Positions 1 to 8,947 of a DNA stretch of 64,000 nucleotides are shown piece after piece (position 1 is the first letter of the stretch; the number at the start of each line of letters is the position of its first letter). This stretch comes from Psychrobacter pygoscelis (GTDB taxonomy: Bacteria; Pseudomonadota; Gammaproteobacteria; Pseudomonadales; Moraxellaceae), in assembly GCF_004335015.1 (NCBI RefSeq), contig NZ_RQRU01000001.1, forward strand, positions 1-64,000. The letters are read 5' to 3'. Position numbers and translations under genes: made by a program. The notes under the pieces were generated by a model. The model was not told where the DNA came from and did not search any database. It saw only the letters and a list, made by a program, of their open reading frames with translations.

Positions 1-1759
1 CGCTGTAGCTTGGCGCACTTACTGTGCCGGTTTCACTGTCATACGTCGCACCGCCACCTAAGTTACTGGCGGTACTGCTACCGAGTATATTGGTTTTTGT
101 GTCGCCAGCAGTGCTAATGCGATCTAGTTGACCTTTATTCACCGCGTCTGTGGCTTTGGTGCCTGCTGCGACGTTGCTCAGCTTGGTCGCTTTTGTGGTG
201 CTGCCATCTGCGCTTTGAACGCTGGTGATGACACCCGCCGTCTCTACTGGAGTCCCTGTACCATTTTGCTCGGTGTTATAACCGGTGATTGTCCCCTCAG
301 GATTGGTTTGTGCATACACTCGATTGCCGGCAGCATCGGTATAAACCACAGGAAGCTGGGCGTCATCAATCACCCCTTGCGCATTAACATTGACTTTATA
401 AGCAGTGTTATCACCCGAAGTAGTTGACGTAACCGTAGTATTTTCACCATTAACTACACTACTAGTTGCACTTGAACCCGTTGTAATGCTAGCAACTTTA
501 TCATTTAGCTGCTTAACATTAACAGCGTCATTGTCACTAGTACCAGGAGCTACGTTAATGATTTTTTGATTACCATTATCTAAACCAGTATTAGACAAAA
601 TCACGTTTTTAGGCGTTAAACCATTAGGCGCAGCATTAGCAGCATTAATGACTATTCCTGATGTATTCATCCTAGTATTACCAGTGGTTACACTAGTAAT
701 ATTAATATCAGGATTTAAGTTATAAGCAACATTAGCGCCAGTACCATCAGCGGTAACTTTAGCTGTTGTATTAGTACCATTAATAAAGTCGATACGCTCT
801 TTAGGAGAGATGTCAGCAACTTTAGTGCCGTTATCCCCTTGACCTAACTCAAATCCACCTAGCAGCAATTCATTAGTCTGATACAACTGACTACCGTTAA
901 CACCGTCTGTACTATCTGCGTTAATTCTACCGGCTGCCACGTTAGTAATTCGACGCTCACTACCAGCGCTACCTATCGATACAACACTTGTTGCATTAAT
1001 GGCCTTTGCATCAGGCCGTCCTGTGATACGATAATCGTTCTGATCACCTGTATTAGTAGGTGCTACATCAGTAGTTATCGAGTTAGCCCCCAATGCTACG
1101 CTGTCTTTGAATTTCGCTATTGCAGAAGAACCAATAGCCGTTGCACTAATTTCATTTGAACCTTGTCTGCCTGCTTGAGCCCCCCTACCTAGCGCCGTTG
1201 AATTGGCAGTATATGCTTTAGATGTCATACCCACGGCGGTAGACTGACTTGCAGATGCTACAGCGTCTACGCCAATAGCAACGGACTGGCCTCCTAATGC
1301 TTTAGACTCACGGCCAAGAGATGTAGCGTTACCACCCCTTGCTTCAGCGCCCCAGCCGACAGCAGTATTATTCCCACTACCTGTAGTTGGATCCAAATTA
1401 GTCGCATCCATTGTAGTCTTAGCATTAACCCCTATAGCTACTGACTTCCCGCTATCAGTCTCTGTGCCTGAGCCACATTTAATATTGTTACCAGTTTGTA
1501 TTTCTAACTCTTGGCAGGTGTCAGCTGCAGCAAAAGCTGTCGTACTTAAACCTAAAGATAAAAGTACTGCAGCTGATAATGTTGTTAGTCCACTTAATCC
1601 CACCGTATAGCGCCCAGTGGTAACCTGACTACTCTCTGAGCTCTCAATGATTGAGCCAACAGTACCACCGCCTTTCTTGCCGTGAGCACGGGCATACTCT
1701 GCAACCGCGACAAATGTGCCCGTTGCCTTACAAAAAATGACCTTATAGATATGGTTCAT
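1..1759 (-). CDS. Trimeric autotransporter adhesin (YadA/Hia type), N-terminal part, cut by the left edge
   Basis: The frame is open from an ATG at 1759 to the left edge (586 codons), so the stalk and the YadA beta-barrel anchor lie outside. It begins with an extended signal peptide region (ESPR): MNHIYKVIF, then [20 protein letters not shown], followed by a hydrophobic segment ending TAFAA near residue 75. Next come YadA-type head repeats (SVAIGV, TAVGWG, TSLGR, STALG, SVALG) to about residue 230. Neck motifs follow: [20 protein letters not shown] near 265-285, then [20 protein letters not shown] and [20 protein letters not shown]. Proteins of this family are secreted by the type V system as surface trimers that bind host or abiotic surfaces. 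An AAGGA ribosome site lies 8 bases before the ATG. The last 140 or so codons are visibly richer in GC than the head, which may reflect recombination among stalk modules. The binding target cannot be predicted. Confidence 0.9.
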   Translation of the reverse strand, partial: MNHIYKVIFCKATGTFVAVAEYARAHGKKGGGTVGSIIESSESSQVTTGRYTVGLSGLTTLSAAVLLSLGLSTTAFAAADTCQELEIQTGNNIKCGSGTETDSGKSVAIGVNAKTTMDATNLDPTTGSGNNTAVGWGAEARGGNATSLGRESKALGGQSVAIGVDAVASASQSTAVGMTSKAYTANSTALGRGAQAGRQGSNEISATAIGSSAIAKFKDSVALGANSITTDVAPTNTGDQNDYRITGRPDAKAINATSVVSIGSAGSERRITNVAAGRINADSTDGVNGSQLYQTNELLLGGFELGQGDNGTKVADISPKERIDFINGTNTTAKVTADGTGANVAYNLNPDINITSVTTGNTRMNTSGIVINAANAAPNGLTPKNVILSNTGLDNGNQKIINVAPGTSDNDAVNVKQLNDKVASITTGSSATSSVVNGENTTVTSTTSGDNTAYKVNVNAQGVIDDAQLPVVYTDAAGNRVYAQTNPEGTITGYNTEQNGTGTPVETAGVITSVQSADGSTTKATKLSNVAAGTKATDAVNKGQLDRISTAGDTKTNILGSSTASNLGGGATYDSETGTVSAPSYS

Positions 1760-3012
1760 GACAGTTCCTTTTGACTCAACATATGAATGAATACAGACAA
1801 AATTTTAGTAGCAGCGCTTTGAATAGCAGCTACGTACTTTAATTCTGAAGTTATGTGTGAAAGGTTTTTGCTTAAAGTATGTACAGAACTACGCATAAAT
1901 AGGTATTTAGACTCATTAGATAGATACGGTGGAGCAAAAAGCTAGAGTAGAGTTAAACTTTTAGACCTATATACTCTTTAAATTAAAGCAATTTATAACT
2001 TTAAATAATATATAAATAAAAGCTCGTTATAAGATATATTGTAGATGGATATAATATTACAATTTAGTCCTACTTAATAGTAATGGCTGATAATAAAACT
2101 GCATAGTGAGCATAAATAAATACTGTCATCACTACAAGCAAATTTCACTTCTAGCAAGATAAGCGGTTGAATGTTCCGACAAATAACAGACAATAAAGTT
2201 GGACCTCATATAATGTTATAAACCACATGCTTTTAATGAGTTATTTTTAATAAATTATTACCATTATTAAGCTGAGTTTATATACAACCTTAAACCTATT
2301 AGTAACTTCAATATTATACATCAGCTATTCTCAAAGGTGAAAAGTCTTCTGAGCTTAAATATAACGTTTAACATTTATAATTATTACTAAATTTAAAAAA
2401 TCTTATATCTATGCCTATTAATAATAATTATATATTTAACAACAATAGTCCACTAATACACCAAATTAAATTTATGGAGATTAATACTTTTTTTAATAGT
2501 AGTTAGGTAATTAAAAGATAAAACCCAACAATTGTTAATAATTAATGGTAGGAATTCCGTGCTTTCTATTAGATTTTATCAATTATTTTTAATATTTTTT
2601 TAACCAAAATTCCCTATTGTTTAGCTAAACTTTTTAGGTCTTAATATACTACTTACCTGAGTGGATTAATAAGTATAGGATGGCCACTTCATAGCCATTA
2701 CTAATACCAAGAGCTTATAGTCAATCCATTTTCAACCTGCCACAAAGTCGTTGAGATGAATTTACACCCTCCTAAGTCATCTCACGACTTCTAACCAATA
2801 AATTTACAGCCACTACTGTTTTACGTACCAGTTTTAAATAGGATTAACTATATATTGTCAGCAAGTTAAATGGACACTGTCACTATGCCACGACGACTGA
2901 ATATAGTCGGTGACAACATATTTTTGCCTTACAAATCACGTATATTGAATTGAAGGGTATTTGTCTATAATATTAAGGAAAGCAGTCCAAATTCACTACA
3001 TGGAGAGAGATT
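1760..3012. other. Long AT-rich non-coding region upstream of the adhesin
   Basis: About 1.25 kb with very low GC, especially 1960-2660, and no credible reading frame on either strand. It separates the divergently transcribed adhesin and small acidic protein genes and must hold both promoters. No tRNA, insertion-sequence end or long repeat was recognised. AT-rich DNA of this kind next to a surface adhesin is a plausible binding region for nucleoid proteins such as H-NS or MvaT types, but that is inference. Confidence 0.5.
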
Positions 3013-3177
3013 ATGTCGAACAAAGTTGATCCAACCACTCAGATGTCGCCCAATGATATTAATCAAGATGGCCTTACTAAAGAGAATCAGCAGCGTACCG
3101 ATGATTCGGCATTAGATATGATGCAAGGAATGCATGAACATGAAAACCATGATGAAGAACAAACTGAAGATAAATAA
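3013..3177 (+). CDS. Small acidic hypothetical protein (54 aa)
   Basis: The ATG at 3013 is preceded by GGAGAGAG (3002-3009), a strong ribosome site at good spacing. The 54-residue product is hydrophilic and acidic, with no membrane segment or cysteine. It begins MSNKVDPTTQMSPND and ends in a His/Glu/Asp-rich tail containing MHEHENHDEEQ. A rho-independent terminator starts 46 bases after the stop, giving a self-contained monocistronic unit. The family was not recognised. The acidic, His-containing tail might bind metal or be simply disordered; no function is assigned. Confidence 0.65.
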   Translation: MSNKVDPTTQMSPNDINQDGLTKENQQRTDDSALDMMQGMHEHENHDEEQTEDK

Positions 3178-3222
3178 GGGAGACTATTTATCTTAAATTA
3201 ATGAGTGACAAGATTTGAAAAT

Positions 3223-3256
3223 AAAAAAACCGCTGACATTATCAGCGGTTTTTTAT
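3223..3256. terminator. Bidirectional rho-independent terminator
   Basis: A perfect 9-bp stem AACCGCTGA / TCAGCGGTT (3228-3236 and 3242-3250) has a 5-base loop, with an A-run before it and a T-run after it. It sits between the convergent small acidic protein gene (+) and the DUF1275 gene (-) and can end both transcripts. Confidence 0.9.
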
Positions 3257-3291
3257 TGCCAGATTTAGCCACCTGCAACGCCTGTTAAATA

Positions 3292-3975
3292 TTATGACTT
3301 ATTTGGCTTATGGACCTCTTGTAGCCGGTCTGACGCTAAGTTATAGATAAAGGCGGCAGATAGCACAATGCTAATGGGCACAAATAGCGCTCCATATTCA
3401 AATCTAGCGTACAGAAATGCGCCAACTGCCCCGCCACCGCAGAAGCAATACCAAATAATGGCTTGAAAGCCTAGGGTCGGTTTACTAATCGGGCGACCGG
3501 CCAGCCAATTGCCAATTGCCGCTCCCATATCTGAGGTCAACCCTGTTAAATGAGTGGTACGGATGACCGCCCCACTATAGGTAGCTACCATGGCGTTCTG
3601 TAGCCCGCAGGCCATAGCCGCAGCTAATTGCCCCAAATAGTCGTGCTGCTGATAGAGCATATAACTAATTAATAATAACGCGGCTTCAAGATATAAGGCG
3701 CCGCCATAACGTTTACCTAGCTTAAGAGAGGTCTGACCAATGATGTAGCCACTTGATATTGCCCCTATCAAAAACGAGATCAACGAAGCACCGATATATA
3801 AAACGCTCCGTGTGTCAAAATGGGCTATGGCCGCTGAGAATAAACTTACGTTACCCGTGACGTGAGACACTGATAGATTGGTAAATCCCATGAGCGCTGC
3901 TGTATTTAGACAGCCTGCACTAAATGCCAGTACTGCCCCGCCCCATAATATCCATCTTGGAAGTTTGGTTACCAT
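3292..3975 (-). CDS. DUF1275 (YoaK-family) integral membrane protein
   Basis: The product has about 227 residues and six to seven hydrophobic segments. The DUF1275/YoaK pattern is visible: an N-terminal GGAVLAFSAGCLNTAALMGF segment, then SHVTGNVS, and later CGLQNAMVATYSGAVIRTTH and LTGLTSDMG. Proteins of this family lie in the inner membrane; their substrate is not established. The ATG at 3975 is chosen because GGTGGT lies just upstream; a TTG at 3987 in the same frame would add four residues. It faces the small acidic protein gene across a shared terminator and is followed upstream by fabI on the same strand, which has its own terminator, so it is probably transcribed alone. Confidence 0.85.
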   Translation of the reverse strand: MVTKLPRWILWGGAVLAFSAGCLNTAALMGFTNLSVSHVTGNVSLFSAAIAHFDTRSVLYIGASLISFLIGAISSGYIIGQTSLKLGKRYGGALYLEAALLLISYMLYQQHDYLGQLAAAMACGLQNAMVATYSGAVIRTTHLTGLTSDMGAAIGNWLAGRPISKPTLGFQAIIWYCFCGGGAVGAFLYARFEYGALFVPISIVLSAAFIYNLASDRLQEVHKPNKS

Positions 3976-4020
3976 ACTTACCACCAACGCTATTCTTCGT
4001 ACAAAAAATACCTAGTATAC

Positions 4021-4047
4021 AAAAAAGACAGCCTATTGGCTGCCTTT
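4021..4047 (-). terminator. Terminator downstream of fabI
   Basis: Read on the minus strand, AAAGGCAGCC pairs with GGCTGTCTTT (one G-U pair, AATA loop) and runs into a T-tract. It lies 89 bases after the fabI stop. The plus-strand reading has an A-C mismatch, so the orientation favours fabI. Confidence 0.8.
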
Positions 4048-4135
4048 GTTTATACTGGTTAGATGTTTAGCCACTTAGCGCTAACAACAAATGCGCGTAA
4101 GAGACACTTTAACTGAGCAAACTACATAGTCAAAC

Positions 4136-4936
4136 CTACTCATCATCAAGCATCAATTGCTCACTAATCGCCACCGTATTAAAGCCAGCATCTACAAATA
4201 ATATCTCCCCTGTAATACCTGAAGCCCATGGTGATAATAAAAACAATGCAGCATTACCGACTTCAGCTTGCGTAATATTGCGCTGTAATGGGGTTATCTT
4301 TTCATTGATATCGAGCATTTTGCGAAAAGACTTAATGCCGCTAGCTGCCAACGTCCGGATCGGACCTGCTGAGACAGCATTGACTCGAATACCATCTGCT
4401 CCCAAAGAGGTCGCCAAATAGCGAACACTGGCTTCAAGGCTGGCCTTAGCCATACCCATGACATTGTAATTTGGTAGTACAGATATGCTACCTTCATAAG
4501 TCAGAGTCAATAAAGAACCGTGACGCATTGCTAGCAAGTCACGAGAGGCTTTTGCCAGAGCCACAAAACTATAAGCTGAGATATCATGGGCAATTTGACT
4601 GCCTTCACGGGTGGTGACTTCTGTAAAATCACCATTAAGCTGATCCATGGGAGCAAAGCCAATGGCATGTACCACCCCATCGATACCATCACCCCAATGC
4701 TCACGAACGGCAGCGAAGCACGTTTCTATTGATTCATCTGACGCTACGTCACACTCTAATACTAAATCTGCATCGAATTGTTCAGCCGCCATGTCGACTC
4801 GTTTTTTTATCTTATCACTCGGATAAGTCAGTATGAGCGACGCGCCTTCTCTGTGCAGCGCTTCCGCTATCGCCCAAGCGATAGATAATTTACTAGCAAT
4901 ACCCGTTACCACGAAGCGTTGACCTTGTAGCAGCAT
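4136..4936 (-). CDS. fabI: Enoyl-[acyl-carrier-protein] reductase (NADH) FabI
   Basis: The product is 266 residues, the usual FabI length. FabI catalyses the last, reducing step of each elongation cycle of type II fatty acid synthesis in the cytoplasm and is the target of triclosan-class inhibitors. The atypical short-chain dehydrogenase pattern is clear: an N-terminal [19 protein letters not shown] nucleotide fold, the active-site tyrosine in [19 protein letters not shown] with its lysine seven residues on, and [13 protein letters not shown] followed by FRKML. The ATG at 4936 has AAGGAT just upstream. The C-terminal tail is slightly extended and acidic. A terminator follows at 4021-4047, so it is likely monocistronic. 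Confidence 0.95.
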   Translation of the reverse strand: MLLQGQRFVVTGIASKLSIAWAIAEALHREGASLILTYPSDKIKKRVDMAAEQFDADLVLECDVASDESIETCFAAVREHWGDGIDGVVHAIGFAPMDQLNGDFTEVTTREGSQIAHDISAYSFVALAKASRDLLAMRHGSLLTLTYEGSISVLPNYNVMGMAKASLEASVRYLATSLGADGIRVNAVSAGPIRTLAASGIKSFRKMLDINEKITPLQRNITQAEVGNAALFLLSPWASGITGEILFVDAGFNTVAISEQLMLDDE

Positions 4937-5406
4937 GATTCATCCTTATAAACTTTGATCAAAAAGAAAAATTAAATCGCAATAGCGCTCAGTTTACGAT
5001 TGTTTACTAGAAACTGCAAACTTTGTCAGCCGAAAGTCAGCCAAAATAGAGTTACTAGAACAGCATCAATCTATTATTAATGTAGGCCAATAAATGGTAA
5101 ACCAGTTTATCTTGGCGCACTGCAACAAATCAGATAATAGCTCCCTATTAGACGAGCTGTAGTCGCAACTTAACTGGGCTTAGTCAAGTGCAAACAATCA
5201 AAGCTAGCCAAAGCCAGCATTAAACAAACACCCTGAATAATATTGCGCTTGCCTTTAACATTATTCAGGGTGTTTGCCCTGATATCGTATTTTTATCTTC
5301 ATCACTCAATAAATAATCAGGAATCCTTGAGATTTTGCGAAAAAACCTTTACAAATTGAGTTTTGGAGTTAAGCTATAGCCACGTTTCATTACCTTACTT
5401 TGTGCC
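4937..5406. other. Divergent fabI/folE intergenic region
   Basis: A 470-bp region between two divergent genes. It must contain both promoters. Its notable content is the 17-bp perfect inverted repeat at 5225-5276, described separately. No small gene was seen. Confidence 0.5.
5225..5276. repeat. 17-bp perfect inverted repeat upstream of folE
   Basis: CAAACACCCTGAATAAT at 5225-5241 is the exact reverse complement of 5260-5276, with an 18-base loop. There is no T-run after either arm, so it is not a standard terminator. It lies about 130 bases before the folE start. It could be a leader hairpin, an operator pair or the trace of a small inverted-repeat element. Confidence 0.85.
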
Positions 5407-5973
5407 ATGTCTGACCAAAACTATCCAAATGAAGATCTCTATAGCCAACTTATCGCCTCAACCGGGGAAGACCTAAATCGGCCCGGACTGGTTGATACGC
5501 CTATTCGAGCTGCCAAGGCCTTTTCCTACCTGACTCAGGGCTATCATCAAACACTAGAAGAGGTCAGTAATAAGGCGGTATTTCCCTCGAACAATCGCGA
5601 ATTGGTCATAGTACAAAATATCGAGTTTTACTCCCTCTGTGAGCATCACATGTTGCCTTTTCATGGAGTGGCTCATGTCGGCTACCTACCAGATGGTCAG
5701 GTACTGGGCCTATCAAAATTCGCGCGAATCATTGATATGTATGCGCGCCGGTTACAAATCCAAGAAAACCTGACCGAGCAAGTGGCTCAAGCAATTATGG
5801 ATATCACTGGCTGCCGCGGTGCTGCTGTGGTTATGGATGCAGCGCATATGTGTATGATGATGCGCGGCGTGAGCAAGCAGCATTCTACCACTCGAAGTAC
5901 CGCAATGCTGGGCGAATTCAGTACAAATAATCAAGCCCGCAATGAATTCCTATCCGCAGTACCGAAACGCTAG
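5407..5973 (+). CDS. folE: GTP cyclohydrolase I (zinc-dependent type)
   Basis: The product is 188 residues. It converts GTP to 7,8-dihydroneopterin triphosphate, the first step of folate synthesis. The zinc and active-site motif [12 protein letters not shown] (about residues 78-90) and the second zinc cysteine in [14 protein letters not shown] (about 155-168) are both present, marking the zinc-dependent FolE type rather than FolE2. It stands alone, divergent from fabI and convergent with the yej genes. The chosen ATG is the first in the frame; no strong ribosome site precedes it. The upstream inverted repeat may affect its expression. Confidence 0.95.
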   Translation: MSDQNYPNEDLYSQLIASTGEDLNRPGLVDTPIRAAKAFSYLTQGYHQTLEEVSNKAVFPSNNRELVIVQNIEFYSLCEHHMLPFHGVAHVGYLPDGQVLGLSKFARIIDMYARRLQIQENLTEQVAQAIMDITGCRGAAVVMDAAHMCMMMRGVSKQHSTTRSTAMLGEFSTNNQARNEFLSAVPKR

Positions 5974-6014
5974 CTCTTATTGAGCTAGCTACTATTTAGC
6001 TTCCTTGTGCAAAT

Positions 6015-6041
6015 AAAGCCTGCCATCAGGGCAAGCTTTTT
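6015..6041 (+). terminator. Probable folE terminator
   Basis: AAAGC-TGCC pairs with GGCA-GCTTT around one mismatch (6015-6024 and 6030-6039), with a T-run on the plus strand. It is 40 bases past the folE stop and between convergent genes. Confidence 0.6.
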
Positions 6042-6097
6042 GCATCTCATGCTGTCTACGACGTTACTTCTTGTAGGAATTTTCATAGATGGCTGTT

Positions 6098-7786
6098 TTA
6101 TGCCTCAAACATCGCACTATCCAAACTGGCTGCAATCAGTTTTTTAGAATATTGATGCTGCGGATTAGCAAATAGCGTCTCAGTTGCTGCTGACTCCACA
6201 CAATAGCCAGCTTGTAGCACCATGATATGCTGACACAGGGCGCGCACTACTTTTAAATCATGGCTTATGAAGAGATAACTGATACCAAACTCTTGCTGAA
6301 TCTGGCGTAATAGCGTAACCACAGTTACTTGTGTGGTACTATCAAGTGCTGAGGTCGGCTCATCTAAGATGATAAGCCGTGGCCGCATCACCAGTGCCCT
6401 TGCTAAAGCCACGCGCTGCCGCTGACCTCCTGATAGCTCATGTGGATAGCGATCTGCAATCTCAGACGCCAGCTGGACGGTGTGCAGAGCATCCATGACT
6501 GCCTGCTCACGCACTGCTTTCTTCTGACCTTGCACCAACAGCCCTTCTTCTATAATCTGCCGAACTGTAAAGCGCGGATTAATACTGGCAAAAGGATCTT
6601 GAAATACCACTTGAATCTCAGAGCGAGATGCTCTTAGTGCTCTTTTACCCAGTCGATAGATAGCTCGCTCTCCTACTTGAACCTCTCCTGAGACTTTGGC
6701 CTGTGAGCTGAGTAATCGAGCAATAGCTAGAGCCGCTGTGGTCTTTCCTGATCCAGACTCGCCGACAATACCTAGCGCATAGCCCTGAGCCAGATCAATA
6801 TCAATAGCCTGTAACACAGGTAACCAAGATTTCACACCGCCAAACCAGCCCTTATGCCAAGGATAGGCTACCTCAAGAGCTTTCACTGTCAGTGCCTGAG
6901 CGTTATCTTTATTTTCAGTCACTAATGATGACAAATCGTATGCTGACAGCGCTGAGCCAAAATCATGGGTCATTAATAGCTTAGTATATTCTGCTTGCGG
7001 ATTAGTGAATATCGTATCTGTATCGCCCTGCTCTATCACTCGCCCTTGCTGCATAACGATTATCTTATCGCTATAACGCCGTACAAGATTAAGATCATGA
7101 CTGATCAGAATCATGGCCATACCATAGTCCACTTTCAATCTTGCTAGTAGTGCAAGGATATCGTGCTGTAGTGTTACATCTAAAGCGGTGGTAGGCTCAT
7201 CGGCTATCAATACGTCAGGCCTCTGCGCTAGTGCCATCGCAATCATCACCCGTTGCCGCTGTCCCCCGGACAGCTCATGGGGATATCGAGCCAGCTTACT
7301 TTTAGGCTCACTAATATTCACATCTTTTAGTAGACTTAAGCTCGCAGATAGACGCTGCGACTTTGGCACACCGGCCAGAGCCAAGCTTTCTGCAAGCTGC
7401 TTTCCGACCGTATGTAGGGGATTTAACGCTGTCATCGGCTCTTGAAATATCATGCCAATACGCCGACCACGAATCTGCTTAAAACGCAGCTCACGTTGTT
7501 TGTTTAATTTTGACGGTTGCCAATGTGCCTGAGAATCGTGAGCCAAAGGCAGCTCTGTAAATTCTGCCAGCCGCATACGCCCTGAGATTTTTAGACTGGC
7601 GGGCAATAACCCCATTAAAGCTAGAGTAGATATTGACTTTCCTGACCCTGACTCACCGACGATAGCTAACGTTTGCGTACCAAATAAGTCATACGATAAA
7701 TCTCCTACTAGCGTCTTGTTAGCAGATTTAATCGTTAAATTCTGAACCGATAAAATAGGATCATTGGCGGCATTTTTATGGGTCAT
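6098..7786 (-). CDS. yejF: Peptide ABC transporter ATP-binding protein, two fused ATPase domains (YejF-like)
   Basis: The product is 562 residues and carries two complete ABC ATPase units in one chain, as in E. coli YejF. Walker A GESGSGKS is near residue 47 and GESGSGKT near 343. Signature LSGGQRQR occurs twice, each followed by a Walker B strand (LIADEPTTALD and LIILDEPTSALD), with the OppD/OppF-type SALDSTTQ and ISHDL elements. It should energise import of oligopeptides or peptide-like compounds from the cytoplasmic face of the inner membrane. It is the last gene of the yejB-yejE-yejF series, 63 bp after yejE. No clear ribosome site precedes the ATG, so translation may depend on upstream reading. 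Confidence 0.92.
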   Translation of the reverse strand: MTHKNAANDPILSVQNLTIKSANKTLVGDLSYDLFGTQTLAIVGESGSGKSISTLALMGLLPASLKISGRMRLAEFTELPLAHDSQAHWQPSKLNKQRELRFKQIRGRRIGMIFQEPMTALNPLHTVGKQLAESLALAGVPKSQRLSASLSLLKDVNISEPKSKLARYPHELSGGQRQRVMIAMALAQRPDVLIADEPTTALDVTLQHDILALLARLKVDYGMAMILISHDLNLVRRYSDKIIVMQQGRVIEQGDTDTIFTNPQAEYTKLLMTHDFGSALSAYDLSSLVTENKDNAQALTVKALEVAYPWHKGWFGGVKSWLPVLQAIDIDLAQGYALGIVGESGSGKTTAALAIARLLSSQAKVSGEVQVGERAIYRLGKRALRASRSEIQVVFQDPFASINPRFTVRQIIEEGLLVQGQKKAVREQAVMDALHTVQLASEIADRYPHELSGGQRQRVALARALVMRPRLIILDEPTSALDSTTQVTVVTLLRQIQQEFGISYLFISHDLKVVRALCQHIMVLQAGYCVESAATETLFANPQHQYSKKLIAASLDSAMFEA

Positions 7787-7849
7787 ATTATGATAACTTT
7801 ATATCAGTAACTTTATAATAGTAGCAGTTAAGTGAAGGCGTATAGTGAG

Positions 7850-8947
7850 CTAATGCTTTGGATCGAAGGCATCGCGAAGTGCCTCACCGATAAAGATCAA
7901 TAATGACAAGATAAAGGTCAAACTAAAGAAGCCAGAGAGTGCCAGCCAAGGAGCGTCTAAGTTATTTCTCCCCTGAACCATCAGTTCACCTAACGATGGA
8001 GAGCCTGGCGGTAGACCATAGCCTAAAAAGTCTAGTGACGTCAAAGCAATGATATTGGCGGTCAGCATAAAAGGCAATTGTGATAGGCTCGACGCTAAGG
8101 CATTGGGCAAAATATGCCGACGCATAATCTGCCAATCTGATACGCCTAGATTGCGAGCAGCACGCACATAGTCAAAATTGCGCGCCCGTAAGAACTCCGC
8201 ACGGACCAAGCCAACCAAACCCATCCAGCCAAACAATAGCATCAAAGCAAATAAGATATATACACTGGGGCTAAATAGACTGACCAAGATGATAATCATA
8301 AACAGCTGCGGCATACCGCTCCACACTTCCATAAAGCGCTGACCGGCCAGATCTACCCAACCACCAAAATAGCCCTGAATCGCTCCAACGATAATACCAA
8401 TAACTGCGCCTGCAGTAGTCAGAGCAATACCAAACAGCAATGAGATTCGTAGACCATAGAGTATTCGCGCTAAGACATCACGGCCGATATCATCGGTACC
8501 TAACCAGTTATGAGCATTGGGCGGGGCAGGATACGGCTCGACTCGCTCTACACTCGGTGTCTGATCGGCAAAAGGTATCAATGGCATAATAAAATAGCCA
8601 TCTGCATTGATAAGTGCTTGAACCGCAGGGTCCTTATAATTGGCTTCGGTCTCAAATATACCGCCAAAGGTAGTCTCAGGATAAGCGCTAACTATAGGAA
8701 AATAATAACTCGATTGGTACTTCACTAGCAGAGGTTTGTCATTAGCTATCAACTCTACCGCCATACACAGAACGAAAATAACGGCAAACAGTATCAGAGA
8801 CCATACCCCCAAGCGATTACGGCGGAATCTAGCGATACGTGCCTGCCAAATGGGGTTATTTAGCTTAAAAGCCGAGTGTTTTTGAGAGCTAGAATGTGGC
8901 ATGTCATACTTTTTACTGCGTGTATTATCAGCATTATTTGCTCTCAT
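7850..8947 (-). CDS. yejE: Peptide ABC transporter permease (YejE-like)
   Basis: The product is 365 residues: a cytoplasmic N-terminus, a first membrane segment near residues 50-68, a periplasmic stretch, then a BPD-transporter inner-membrane domain with the ATPase-contact loop (EFLRARNFDYVRAARNLG). The N-terminal OppC-type motif WQARIARFRRNRLGVWSL is visible. The motif NWLGTDDIGRDVLARILYG is typical of DppC/OppC/YejE permeases. The ATG directly abuts the yejB stop codon (TAAATG), so the two permeases are translationally coupled; GAGGG inside the yejB end serves as ribosome site. Confidence 0.92.
   Translation of the reverse strand: MRANNADNTRSKKYDMPHSSSQKHSAFKLNNPIWQARIARFRRNRLGVWSLILFAVIFVLCMAVELIANDKPLLVKYQSSYYFPIVSAYPETTFGGIFETEANYKDPAVQALINADGYFIMPLIPFADQTPSVERVEPYPAPPNAHNWLGTDDIGRDVLARILYGLRISLLFGIALTTAGAVIGIIVGAIQGYFGGWVDLAGQRFMEVWSGMPQLFMIIILVSLFSPSVYILFALMLLFGWMGLVGLVRAEFLRARNFDYVRAARNLGVSDWQIMRRHILPNALASSLSQLPFMLTANIIALTSLDFLGYGLPPGSPSLGELMVQGRNNLDAPWLALSGFFSLTFILSLLIFIGEALRDAFDPKH

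Noticed and set aside
128..427. 99-codon plus-strand frame inside the adhesin region
   Set aside because: Antisense shadow of the adhesin gene; no ribosome site and no natural protein pattern.
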